This document shows positions 8,572 to 16,864 of a DNA stretch of 64,000 nt, in pieces. The stretch is from Pueribacillus sp041725775 (GTDB lineage Bacteria; Bacillota; Bacilli; Bacillales; UBA6769). The notes beneath the pieces are model-generated. The model saw only the letters and a list, made by a program, of their open reading frames with translations. It did no database searches and was not told the origin of the DNA. The translations under genes were made by a program, and so were the position numbers. The stretch is from positions 62,001-126,000 of the forward strand of contig NZ_JBEUEL010000003.1 of the NCBI RefSeq assembly GCF_041725775.1, written 5' to 3'. Numbering within the stretch: the first letter of the stretch is position 1; every line of letters starts with the position of its first letter.

Positions 8572-9653
8572 TTAAATTGAATGATGGGAAAGTCGGCGTA
8601 AAAGAATTTACTACTTTGATCATTTTTATGATCGGTATTAAGTTTAAAGATGCGACACCGGATTTGTTATATGAAGTTGGCAAAAATGCAGCTTGGATGA
8701 TCCCGCTTTTCTCACTACTCTTTTTTATCGTTCCCTTTTTAATGTTACTCGCTTTGTTAAAAAAACACCAAAAGGGTTTTGTAGAACTTATTATTAAATT
8801 AACAGGGAATGTTATCGGTACAATTATAGTTTCTTTTTTATTTGTTTTATTCTTTTCTAGTACAATTGTTAATTTCCGTAGTCATACCGAAATTGTGAAC
8901 ACGTTATTTTACCAAAAAACACCGTTTCCGGTTTTGTTTTTTTTAATTGTAACCGCAAGTTTTTTTATTGCTAAACGTGGTTTTGAAACAATTGGGCGAA
9001 CGGCATGGCTTGTTTTTCCTTATCTCGTAGTATTAATGGTGTTTCTTGTTATTTTTACTTGGCGTCAAATAAATTGGGAGTTTTTCTTTCCGATTGAAGG
9101 TCCTGGCATCATGACAGTGATGAAGGAAAGTGTAAAATATAGTTCGATCATCGGTGAAGTGATTATATTAACAGCGTTTTACCCGTTTTTGCGGAATGAT
9201 AAAGCCTTTCGGAAAAGCTCGTACGTAGGGGTTATTTTTTCATGTGTTCAACTTTCATTCTTCCTCGCTTTACTCGTGCTCGTGTTTGACTATCCTGGTG
9301 TTGCTCATATGAACTTCCCATATCAGCAACTGACGAGATACGTTACAATTGGTCAGACTGTATCTCATATAGAAGGTTTGTTTTTAGGATTTTGGTCGAT
9401 GGTGACAGCGATTCATTTTGCGCTTTATTTATTCTTGTCATCTTTTTTATTAGCAGGTTTCTTACGCCTGAAAGAGAATTTTCGATTGATGCTTCCGTTA
9501 GCTGGTCTCGTTTTTTTAATTGGTTTATTTCCTGAGAATATTTTTACGCTTACTCATTATAGAAAGGTAATCGTTGTATGTGGTTCGTGGTTCGCTTTTT
9601 TCTTACCCATTTTGTTATGGGTGATAGACAAGTGGAAAGGGAGGATACAGTGA
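8568..9653 (+). CDS. Spore germination permease, GerB family (B subunit)
   Basis: 361 aa with about ten transmembrane helices, a GerAB/GerKB-type member of the APC amino-acid transporter superfamily that binds the germinant in the spore inner membrane. The start overlaps the A-subunit stop (ATGA) and follows a GGGGAG RBS; its own stop overlaps the C-subunit start. No recognisable germinant-specific residues can be assigned from sequence alone. Confidence 0.92.
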   Translation: MIKLNDGKVGVKEFTTLIIFMIGIKFKDATPDLLYEVGKNAAWMIPLFSLLFFIVPFLMLLALLKKHQKGFVELIIKLTGNVIGTIIVSFLFVLFFSSTIVNFRSHTEIVNTLFYQKTPFPVLFFLIVTASFFIAKRGFETIGRTAWLVFPYLVVLMVFLVIFTWRQINWEFFFPIEGPGIMTVMKESVKYSSIIGEVIILTAFYPFLRNDKAFRKSSYVGVIFSCVQLSFFLALLVLVFDYPGVAHMNFPYQQLTRYVTIGQTVSHIEGLFLGFWSMVTAIHFALYLFLSSFLLAGFLRLKENFRLMLPLAGLVFLIGLFPENIFTLTHYRKVIVVCGSWFAFFLPILLWVIDKWKGRIQ

Positions 9654-10891
9654 TAAAAAAATTTTTCCTTTTGTGTGCGGTTACATCCTTGTTCTTACTA
9701 ACTGGATGTTGGGATAAACAGGAATTAGAGGAGCGAGCCTATGTCGTCGTTATTGGGATTGATAAACACGAAAAAGAAAATTTTATCGAAGTGACGTTTC
9801 AAATTGCCAATCCGCAAGTCGGTTCATCTGCGCGCGGGGATGAAGCGAACGAACCACCGAGTGAAATTATAACACTTTCAGCACCTGACATTTCGGCAGC
9901 GAAAGAGCTAGCGAATAGTATTGTAACTAGACGAATGAGCTTTCGACATTTGCAAACTTTAATTGTCGGTGAAGAATTAGCACGCTCAGATTTGCATCAC
10001 CGTGTGATGTCTTCCATGATTATAGAGCAAGAAACGCGCCGTGTGATTAGTTATATTGTGAGCAAAGAGCCTGCGAAGGCATTTATTCATGCAAATAAGC
10101 CAATGTTAGAAACCCGTCCGCATAAATATTATCAATATATGCGTGAACGGTGGGAAGATGTTGGTTTTGTACCAGATGCGAATTTAAACCGTTATTTCCA
10201 AAGACTTGGAGGGGAGTTGTTTTTAACAGCGTATGCAACAACAGAAAAGTTAAATAGCGAACCGAAGAATGAAGGATATTCTGCTGGTGAATTGCCACAA
10301 CAAGGTGGCGATCCGGTTCAAATGATCGGATCGGCAGTATTCCAATACGGTAAAATGATTGGAACTTTAAGCGGTCGTGAAACAAGAATTTCACTCGCAC
10401 TAAGGGAGAAAGCAATTTCAAGAAATGCACAAGATACGTTTATCGATCCGCTTAGAGAAAATTTTCCGATTACGGCTCGAATTACTAGTGTACAACCTCC
10501 GAGAATAAAAATTGATCTTAGCAAAAGTCCGATTGACATAGATGTTTCGCTCCAAGTTCGGTTGCAAATAATGTCAGATTTAAGTTTAACGAATTATTCA
10601 ACCAATGCAAAAAAACAAAACATTTTAAAGCAATCGTTACGAGAGCAATTAACTAAAAGGACGTTGGATATGATTAAAAAAACACAAAATGAGTTTAAAG
10701 CAGAACCTTTTTTATGGCATTTGAAAACGCGCAGACAGTTTAAGACAATTCAGTCGTTTGAAGCGTTTGATTGGGAAGAGAAATACCAAAATGCAAACGT
10801 AAAAGTTCATTACAACGTTGAAATTGCAAATTTTGGAGAGCAAACGAAACCGGCAAAATTACGTAAACCGGAAGTGAGTGGTGGAACGTGA
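9650..10891 (+). CDS. Spore germination lipoprotein, GerC family (C subunit)
   Basis: 413 aa. The N terminus is a lipoprotein signal peptide with lipobox LTGC (near residues 16-19) followed by WDKQELEERAYV, the usual beginning of Ger(x)C proteins. The GTG at 9650 is chosen because GGGAGG lies 5-10 bp upstream and it overlaps the B-subunit TGA; an upstream TTG-type start at 9578 would lie within gerB. The protein is anchored to the outer face of the spore inner membrane and is needed for receptor function in related species. Confidence 0.92.
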   Translation: MIKKFFLLCAVTSLFLLTGCWDKQELEERAYVVVIGIDKHEKENFIEVTFQIANPQVGSSARGDEANEPPSEIITLSAPDISAAKELANSIVTRRMSFRHLQTLIVGEELARSDLHHRVMSSMIIEQETRRVISYIVSKEPAKAFIHANKPMLETRPHKYYQYMRERWEDVGFVPDANLNRYFQRLGGELFLTAYATTEKLNSEPKNEGYSAGELPQQGGDPVQMIGSAVFQYGKMIGTLSGRETRISLALREKAISRNAQDTFIDPLRENFPITARITSVQPPRIKIDLSKSPIDIDVSLQVRLQIMSDLSLTNYSTNAKKQNILKQSLREQLTKRTLDMIKKTQNEFKAEPFLWHLKTRRQFKTIQSFEAFDWEEKYQNANVKVHYNVEIANFGEQTKPAKLRKPEVSGGT

Positions 10892-11052
10892 AAGTTTTTT
10901 ATATAGCTGTTGCGCTCTATTTAATGTATTACACATTTAAACTAGGTCACCAAGTATGGAAAGAAGAGAATAAAGCGGCAGGAGTCGTTTTATATATGAT
11001 ATCTGTTTTTTTTCCTGTATTGGCGATTCTATTATTTTTCTCTCCAATATAA
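10888..11052 (+). CDS. Small two-helix membrane protein, candidate germinant-receptor D subunit
   Basis: 54 aa. The GTG start overlaps the gerC TGA (GTGA), so it is translationally coupled as the fourth gene of the operon. Two hydrophobic helices are visible, about residues 3-16 and 32-52, joined by a short charged loop (GHQVWKEENKAAG). Small two-helix D proteins encoded in ger operons are known to modulate germinant-receptor activity in Bacillus; the assignment here rests on size, topology and position. No other family is recognised. Confidence 0.72.
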   Translation: MKVFYIAVALYLMYYTFKLGHQVWKEENKAAGVVLYMISVFFPVLAILLFFSPI

Positions 11053-11129
11053 TTAATGGCGCCTCTTGCTTTCGGTAAAACGTGTATAGCATAATGAAGA
11101 AGAATGAACTCTGGAGAGGATATTTAAAT

Positions 11130-11816
11130 ATGAAGCTTACGTATACAGGAAAAACGAAAGATGTTTATGCGCTTGATAATGGAACCTATTTGCTTAAATT
11201 TAAAGATGATGTGACAGGAGCAGACGGTGTGTTCGATCCAGGAGCGAATACGGTCGGGTTATCGATCGAAGGAGCGGGGCGAGCTGGACTGCGGATGACG
11301 AAGTACTTTTTTGAATTGTTGAATGAGCGTGGAATTCCGACTCATTATCTTGATGCTGATGTGGAGAATGCGACGATGAAAGTGAAGCCAGCGGAAATGT
11401 TTGGTGATGGGCTTGAAGTGATTTGCCGTTATCGTGCGGTTGGGAGCTTTTTGCGTCGTTACGGAAAATATGCAAAAGAAGGACAAGCACTTGATGCTTT
11501 TGTTGAAGTGACACTTAAAGATGATGAGCGCGGTGACCCTCCGATTAGCGAAGATGCACTCGCGATGCTCGATATTCTTTCACGTGAAGACTATACAATT
11601 TTAAAAAAGTTAACCGTTCAAATCGCCAACCTTGTAAAAACGGAACTAGCAAAAAAAGAGATCGAATTATATGATATTAAGTTTGAATTTGGCAGAGTTG
11701 GCGTTGAACAACAGATCGCTTTGATTGATGAAATTTCAGGAGGTAACATGCGCGCTTACAAAGATGGAAAGTCGCTGTCTCCAATCGAGCTCGCATCGTT
11801 ATTGTTAGAAGAATAA
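11130..11816 (+). CDS. purC: Phosphoribosylaminoimidazole-succinocarboxamide synthase
   Basis: 228 aa. Joins aspartate to CAIR in purine synthesis. The N terminus LTYTGKTKDVYAL and the segments VICRYRAVGSFLRRYGKY and YDIKFEFGRVG are typical of PurC. The ATG at 11130 follows GGAGAGG by about 11 bp; an upstream in-frame ATG at 11082 would add 16 residues not typical of the family. It lies outside a pur operon, directly after the ger operon and followed by a terminator, so it appears to be a single-gene unit. This resembles the divergent PurC type that often occurs alone, possibly an additional copy. Confidence 0.88.
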   Translation: MKLTYTGKTKDVYALDNGTYLLKFKDDVTGADGVFDPGANTVGLSIEGAGRAGLRMTKYFFELLNERGIPTHYLDADVENATMKVKPAEMFGDGLEVICRYRAVGSFLRRYGKYAKEGQALDAFVEVTLKDDERGDPPISEDALAMLDILSREDYTILKKLTVQIANLVKTELAKKEIELYDIKFEFGRVGVEQQIALIDEISGGNMRAYKDGKSLSPIELASLLLEE

Positions 11817-11825
11817 ATAAATGAG

Positions 11826-11857
11826 AAGGGTAACCTTGATGGAAGCCCTTTTTTTAT
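11826..11857 (+). terminator. Terminator after purC
   Basis: AAGGGT...ACC / GG...GCCCTT stem with an internal mismatch, followed by TTTTTTTATTT. Confidence 0.75.
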
Positions 11858-12080
11858 TTCTATTAACAAAGACTTAAGGAGTGTAAATACAGGTAAAAGT
11901 TGTAAAATGAATGTCTGTCATTGTCGAAATCTACAACCTTAAGTTGTGAACATTTTTTTAATAATGCAAAAGGTTGATTGCTATTTTTTCGTGTTTCATG
12001 TAGTTTTAAAAGATATAAGAATTTTACTTGAATTGATTTCTGGACAATTTGTAAATGTTAAAAAGAGGAGAGATATATGA

Positions 12081-13502
12081 ATGGAGAAGAAGTCTATACG
12101 AATAGAATCTGATTTAATTGGCTCAAAAGAAGTTCCAGTTGATGTTTATTATGGGGTACAAACGTTACGTGCAGTTGAGAATTTTCCGATTACAGGACAT
12201 CAGTTAAATACAGAACTTATTCGCTCACTAGCGATTGTAAAAAAAGCTGCTGCGATTGCAAACTTTGAAGTAGGACAACTCGATGAAGAGCGTAGCAAAG
12301 TGATCGTGAAAGCGGCTGAAGAAATTATTGCGGGAAAGCTACACGATCAGTTTATCGTCGATCCGATCCAAGGTGGTGCAGGTACATCGATTAATATGAA
12401 TGCAAACGAAGTGATTGCAAACCGCGCGCTTGAACTGCTCGGAGAAGAGAAAGGTGACTACAAAATTTTAAGTCCGAACACGCATGTCAACATGTCGCAA
12501 TCAACAAACGACTCCTTTCCGACTGCGATTCATATTTCTACGTTAACACTTATTGAACAAGTATTAAAAGCGATGGCGGAGCTTCGAGACACTTTCAAAG
12601 GGAAAGCTGAACAGTTTGATGGTATTATTAAAATGGGTAGAACGCATTTGCAAGATGCTGTTCCGATTCGATTAGGTCAAGAGTTTGAAGCGTATGCACG
12701 TGTGCTCTCACGTGATATGAAAAGAGTTGCACAAACGCGGGAAAATTTATATGAAGTGAATATGGGTGCGACTGCAGTTGGAACGGGATTGAACGCAGAA
12801 CCGAAATATATCGAACGAGTCGTTGAATTGTTGAGTCGATTAAGTGGACATCCGTTAAGAAGTGCAGAGCATCTCGTTGATGCAACGCAAAACACGGACG
12901 CTTATACAGAAGTATCATCAGCGTTAAAAATTTGTATGGTCAATGTGTCAAAAATTGCAAATGACCTTCGCCTCATGTCATCAGGACCACGAACTGGCTT
13001 CGGCGAAATTCAGTTGCCTGCTCGTCAACCAGGTTCATCGATTATGCCAGGTAAAGTGAACCCTGTGATGGCTGAAGTCGTGAATCAAGTAGCGTTCCAA
13101 GTGATCGGAAATGATCAAACCATTAGTCTCGCTTCAGAGGCTGGTCAGTTTGAACTTAACGTGATGGAACCGGTTCTTGTCTACAATCTTCATCAATCAT
13201 TAAGCATGATGACGAACGTGTTCAACGTCTTCAGACAATATTGTATTGAAGGTATCGTCGCAAACGAAGAAGTGTGTAATGACTACGTTGAACAAAGCAT
13301 TGGTATTGTTACAGCATTAAATCCACATATCGGGTATGAAGCGGCAACGAAAGTAGCGAAAGAAGCGTTAGAAACAGGTAGTTCTGTTCGTCAGTTATGT
13401 ATCGAATACAAACTTTTATCTGAGGATCAATTGAATCAAATTCTCGATCCATTTGAAATGACACATCCTGGGATCGCTGGCTCTTCAATAATTTCAAAGT
13501 AA
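12081..13502 (+). CDS. aspA: Aspartate ammonia-lyase
   Basis: 473 aa. Converts L-aspartate to fumarate and ammonia. The superfamily signature GSSIMPGKVNP lies near residues 319-329, and the N-terminal region (RIESDLIGSKEVP, then GGAGTSINMNANEVIANRA) favours aspartase over fumarase. RBS GAGGAGAG is about 9 bp upstream of the ATG at 12081; an out-of-frame ATG overlaps at 12077. The 223 bp between the purC terminator and this gene are AT-rich with no clear operator. No asparaginase gene precedes it, unlike the ansAB operon of B. subtilis. Confidence 0.92.
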   Translation: MEKKSIRIESDLIGSKEVPVDVYYGVQTLRAVENFPITGHQLNTELIRSLAIVKKAAAIANFEVGQLDEERSKVIVKAAEEIIAGKLHDQFIVDPIQGGAGTSINMNANEVIANRALELLGEEKGDYKILSPNTHVNMSQSTNDSFPTAIHISTLTLIEQVLKAMAELRDTFKGKAEQFDGIIKMGRTHLQDAVPIRLGQEFEAYARVLSRDMKRVAQTRENLYEVNMGATAVGTGLNAEPKYIERVVELLSRLSGHPLRSAEHLVDATQNTDAYTEVSSALKICMVNVSKIANDLRLMSSGPRTGFGEIQLPARQPGSSIMPGKVNPVMAEVVNQVAFQVIGNDQTISLASEAGQFELNVMEPVLVYNLHQSLSMMTNVFNVFRQYCIEGIVANEEVCNDYVEQSIGIVTALNPHIGYEAATKVAKEALETGSSVRQLCIEYKLLSEDQLNQILDPFEMTHPGIAGSSIISK

Positions 13503-14009
13503 ATGGAAATGCATCCTTTTATTAAACAAACGCTTTACTTCATGGATACCGAACTAGCACGCATACATACGTCATTATCACGGCTTTCTGATGATGACGT
13601 TTGGAAAAAGCCAAGGTATTCCATGAATAGCGTAGGTAATCTTTGTTTACATCTAGCAGGTAATGAATATCAAAATATCGTCAGTGGGATAGGGAAGAAC
13701 CCATTTATTCGAACGCGATCAGCAGAATTTCTCGCGAACGGAAATTTTTCCATACAGGAGTTAAGCGAGAAGTTAACTACAACGAGAGAACAATCACGAG
13801 CGATTTTACAAATGCTAACAGAAGAAGATTTTGCAACGATTGTAAACATCCATTATCCATTTGACCAAGCAATGAAATCATACGAAAAGCCGCTACTTGA
13901 CCTTGTGTATCATACGGCAACGCACTATTCTTATCATACGGGGCAAATTGTACTACTCACGAAGTTTTTTCAAAACGGAGAAGAACACGTATTACAGTGG
14001 CGACATTAA
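13503..14009 (+). CDS. DinB-family protein (DUF1572-like)
   Basis: 168 aa. A four-helix DinB-superfamily protein. Likely metal-binding histidines are in CLHLAGNEYQN (near 50) and YHTATHYSYHTGQIV (near 140-153), the arrangement seen in DinB/YfiT-type thiol-dependent enzymes. Bacillithiol-using bacteria have DinB-fold thiol transferases, but a specific reaction cannot be assigned. The ATG follows the aspA stop with zero spacing and no good separate RBS, so it is probably translated by coupling. Confidence 0.75.
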   Translation: MEMHPFIKQTLYFMDTELARIHTSLSRLSDDDVWKKPRYSMNSVGNLCLHLAGNEYQNIVSGIGKNPFIRTRSAEFLANGNFSIQELSEKLTTTREQSRAILQMLTEEDFATIVNIHYPFDQAMKSYEKPLLDLVYHTATHYSYHTGQIVLLTKFFQNGEEHVLQWRH

Positions 14010-14039
14010 ATAAATAATTAGATTTTGGAGGTAACACAA

Positions 14040-15113
14040 ATGTCACTAATGAAGAGAAAAGGACTTTTAGCATTCATTTCTTTATTCGTCTTAACACTCG
14101 TCCTTGCAGCTTGTGGAGGAAATGGTGACGAAGAAAAACAAGCAGGAACGGATACAGGCAAAGAAGACAATACAGAAACCGTATCTGTTGATATCGGTAT
14201 GCTCAAGCTGACAAGCTCAGCGCCATTATTTATTGCCATCGAAAAAGGGTTCTTTGAAGAAGAAGGCATTGATGCAAATGAAGTATGGTTTGACGCAGCT
14301 CAACCGATCGCTGTCGCAACAACGTCTGGAGATGTTGATGTTGGTGCAACAGGGATTACAGCAAGCTTATACAATATGGTTGCCGGTGGAGAAGAGTTGC
14401 TTATCGTTGCAGATAAAGGAAGAGAGCAAAAAGGCTATTCGTCCACTGCATTTCTCGTTCCAAACGATTCTGATGTAGAGAAAATTGAAGAGTTAAAAGG
14501 AAAACGTATCGGCATTACTCAAACAGGTTCAACATACCATTACATGGCTGGCCGCGTGCTTGAAGAGCACGGCTTATCCGTTAAAGATGTCGAACTCGTC
14601 CCACTAAATAGTATCCCGGGGCTAATGGAATCGTTAGAAAGTAAGCAAGTCGATGCGGTTCTATTAAACGAGCCGAACATTTCTGTCGCGGTTGATGAAG
14701 GGTACGGAAAAGTCATTACACAAATTGGGGATGAAATTGACTATCAAACATCAGGTATTTTCTTTTCGAAAAAATTTGCTGAGAATGAAGATGCAGCAAA
14801 ACGTTTCTTAAAGGCCTACATTCGAGCTACGAACTACTACTATGATGCTGTGTTAGTTAAAGAAGGCGATGAAGTCGTACCAGGTGAAAACTATGATGAA
14901 GTAATTGAAATCATTGCGAAATATACGGACCAAGAACCTGATTTAATTAAAAAAGGTCTTCCTTACATGGACCGTGATGGAAAATTACTCGCTTCAGACA
15001 TCCAAACGCAAGTCGATTGGTATGCGAAAGAAAACTTAATTGATGAAGCGATTGATGTAAATGACATTGTGAACACAGAGTTGCTTGAAGAGGCCCTTCA
15101 ATCGCTTGAATAA
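14040..15113 (+). CDS. ABC transporter substrate-binding lipoprotein (NMT1/SsuA-like)
   Basis: 357 aa. Signal peptide with lipobox LAAC near residues 20-23, then an acidic linker and an NMT1/SsuA-like periplasmic-binding fold (LKLTSSAPLFIAIEKGFFEE). The ATG at 14040 is preceded by GGAGGT. It is the first gene of an importer followed by ATPase and permease. Substrates of this group include aliphatic sulfonates, taurine, nitrate, thiamine-pyrimidine precursors and riboflavin; nothing here decides among them. It resembles the binding protein at 37910 (shared VADKG/IADKG segment), so the two may bind related ligands. Confidence 0.85.
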   Translation: MSLMKRKGLLAFISLFVLTLVLAACGGNGDEEKQAGTDTGKEDNTETVSVDIGMLKLTSSAPLFIAIEKGFFEEEGIDANEVWFDAAQPIAVATTSGDVDVGATGITASLYNMVAGGEELLIVADKGREQKGYSSTAFLVPNDSDVEKIEELKGKRIGITQTGSTYHYMAGRVLEEHGLSVKDVELVPLNSIPGLMESLESKQVDAVLLNEPNISVAVDEGYGKVITQIGDEIDYQTSGIFFSKKFAENEDAAKRFLKAYIRATNYYYDAVLVKEGDEVVPGENYDEVIEIIAKYTDQEPDLIKKGLPYMDRDGKLLASDIQTQVDWYAKENLIDEAIDVNDIVNTELLEEALQSLE

Positions 15114-15136
15114 TGTATCCGATTGGAAAGGAAAAA

Positions 15137-15192
15137 AGAACCGAGATTAGAATATGTGACTCGCAACTCGCAGGGCGAGCTTATAAGGTTCT
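15137..15192 (+). other. Intercistronic stem-loop in the ABC operon
   Basis: AGAACC (15137-15142) can pair with GGTTCT (15187-15192), enclosing a second hairpin CTCGC-AGG-GCGAG (15167-15179), followed by a short T-run (CCTTTT). This is suited to reduce read-through or protect the upstream message so that the binding protein is made in excess over ATPase and permease. Confidence 0.45.
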
Positions 15193-15223
15193 GGCCTTTT
15201 AAGATTAGGGAAGTGAAGTCATC

Positions 15224-16003
15224 ATGAAAATAGTCATCGAGGATGTTAGTAAGACATTCATCGATTCAAAGAAAAAAGAAGTTACCGCACTTGAAAATAT
15301 AAATTTTACAATATCGGATCAAGAATTTGTCGTACTTGTTGGTCCAAGTGGCTGCGGAAAATCAACCTTATTGAACATCGTCGGGGGGCTTCTTTCCCCT
15401 ACGACAGGTTCTGTTTATTTTGAAGGCGAAGGATTACATGAAAAAACGCCAAATTTAGGGATTGTTTTTCAAGAGATTGCCCTTTTTCCTTGGCGCACTG
15501 TTTATGAAAATGTCATATACGGTCTACAAGAAAGAAAGTTAAGCAAAGCGGAGCAAAAAGAAAAAGGTCAATATTACATTGATATGGTTGGATTAACGGG
15601 CTTTGAAAAAGCGTATCCAAAACAGTTATCGGGTGGAATGAAGCAGCGTGCTGGTATTGCAAGGGCGCTCGCTATTGAACCTGATCTTCTCTTAATGGAC
15701 GAACCGTTTTCAGCTTTAGATGCACAGACACGGACGATCATGCAAGAGGAGCTACTAACCATTTGGAACCGTACGAAGTTAAGCACTCTTTACGTGACGC
15801 ATAACATCCAAGAAGCGGTGTACTTAGCTGATCGGGTCATCGTCTTATCACGTCATCCAGGAAAAATTAAAAGTATTATTGATATTGATTTGCCAAAAAA
15901 CGGTCGAAATGACGAAGAACATCGTGAAAAATTTGAGCACTATGCAGATGAGATTTGGCAGCTCATCCGCCATGATGCCGAAGAAGCGTTGAAGGAGGGG
16001 TAG
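15224..16003 (+). CDS. ABC transporter ATPase (SsuB/TauB-like)
   Basis: 259 aa nucleotide-binding subunit. Walker A GPSGCGKST near residues 41-49, signature LSGGMKQRAGIARALA near 134-149, Walker B LLLMDEPFSALD near 155-166, and an H-loop in LYVTHNIQEA. The RBS is weak (AGGGAAGTGAAG). The stop is 3 bp from the permease start, so it is in the same operon as the binding protein (14040) and permease (16007). Confidence 0.92.
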   Translation: MKIVIEDVSKTFIDSKKKEVTALENINFTISDQEFVVLVGPSGCGKSTLLNIVGGLLSPTTGSVYFEGEGLHEKTPNLGIVFQEIALFPWRTVYENVIYGLQERKLSKAEQKEKGQYYIDMVGLTGFEKAYPKQLSGGMKQRAGIARALAIEPDLLLMDEPFSALDAQTRTIMQEELLTIWNRTKLSTLYVTHNIQEAVYLADRVIVLSRHPGKIKSIIDIDLPKNGRNDEEHREKFEHYADEIWQLIRHDAEEALKEG

Positions 16004-16006
16004 ACG

Positions 16007-16801
16007 GTGGCTGAAAAACAGAGGAAAGTGATTACGAACCGTGTTGCCTTCCTTGACCAGAAAGTACCTGTTTATGCATCCGTACTTGGCATCGCTGGTT
16101 TGCTTGTTATTTGGGAAGCGATTGCTCGCTTAGGTTTCGTTTCTCCGTTATTCTTGCCTGCACCAACAACGATTTTAACCGATGGTTGGAACATGCTCAT
16201 CAATGGTGAAATCGTCGACAACTTATTAGCGAGTTTGTATCGAATTATAATTGGGTATGCGCTCGGCGCAACGTTCGGTATTCTTATCGGACTGTTACTC
16301 GGGTTTTCGCGCTGGGCAGATGCGATCGGAACGCCGGTTGTTTATTCGATTTACCCAATCCCAAAAATTGCTCTTTTGCCACTATTTATTTTGTGGCTTG
16401 GGATTGGTGAATTATCAAAAGTGACGATTATCGCTCTCGGTGTCTTTTTCCCAGTCGTCATTAATACGTATTCTGGTGTAAAAAATGTTGACCAAATGCT
16501 TATTAAAGCAGCAGTTACATTCGGTTCGAACCATCTCAATGTCATTCGAAAAGTCATTTTACCAGGTGCCTTACCGATGATATTTGCGGGACTAAAGTTG
16601 GCGGCAGGTACGTCGCTTCTTTTACTCGTTGCCGCTGAAATGATCGCTGCACAACAAGGGATCGGCTCGATGGTCCTTCACTATGGTAACTTAATGATTA
16701 CATCGAAATTAATGGTCGGAGTTTTAATTTTATCACTACTTGGCTTAACGTTTAATCGCACGCTACAATGGCTTGAGAAGAAACTATTGCCATGGAATTA
16801 A
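16007..16801 (+). CDS. ABC transporter permease (SsuC/TauC-like)
   Basis: 264 aa with about six transmembrane helices and the BPD permease loop (EAA-type; LIKAAVTFGSNHLNVIRKVILPGALPM region, near 165-190). The GTG start follows GGAGGGG by about 7 bp and lies 3 bp after the ATPase stop. Last gene of the importer; a strong terminator follows. Confidence 0.9.
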   Translation: MAEKQRKVITNRVAFLDQKVPVYASVLGIAGLLVIWEAIARLGFVSPLFLPAPTTILTDGWNMLINGEIVDNLLASLYRIIIGYALGATFGILIGLLLGFSRWADAIGTPVVYSIYPIPKIALLPLFILWLGIGELSKVTIIALGVFFPVVINTYSGVKNVDQMLIKAAVTFGSNHLNVIRKVILPGALPMIFAGLKLAAGTSLLLLVAAEMIAAQQGIGSMVLHYGNLMITSKLMVGVLILSLLGLTFNRTLQWLEKKLLPWN

Positions 16802-16803
16802 TA

Positions 16804-16847
16804 AACAAACTTCCATCACCTCTTTTGCGAGGCGATGGAAGTTTGTT
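16804..16847. terminator. Bidirectional terminator
   Basis: A 14-bp perfect stem AACAAACTTCCATC (16804-16817) with GATGGAAGTTTGTT (16834-16847), extended inward by CCTC/GAGG. It separates the ABC operon (+) from the convergent OpuAC-type gene (-). Confidence 0.88.
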
Positions 16848-16864
16848 GTTTGTTGTAGCTTACA

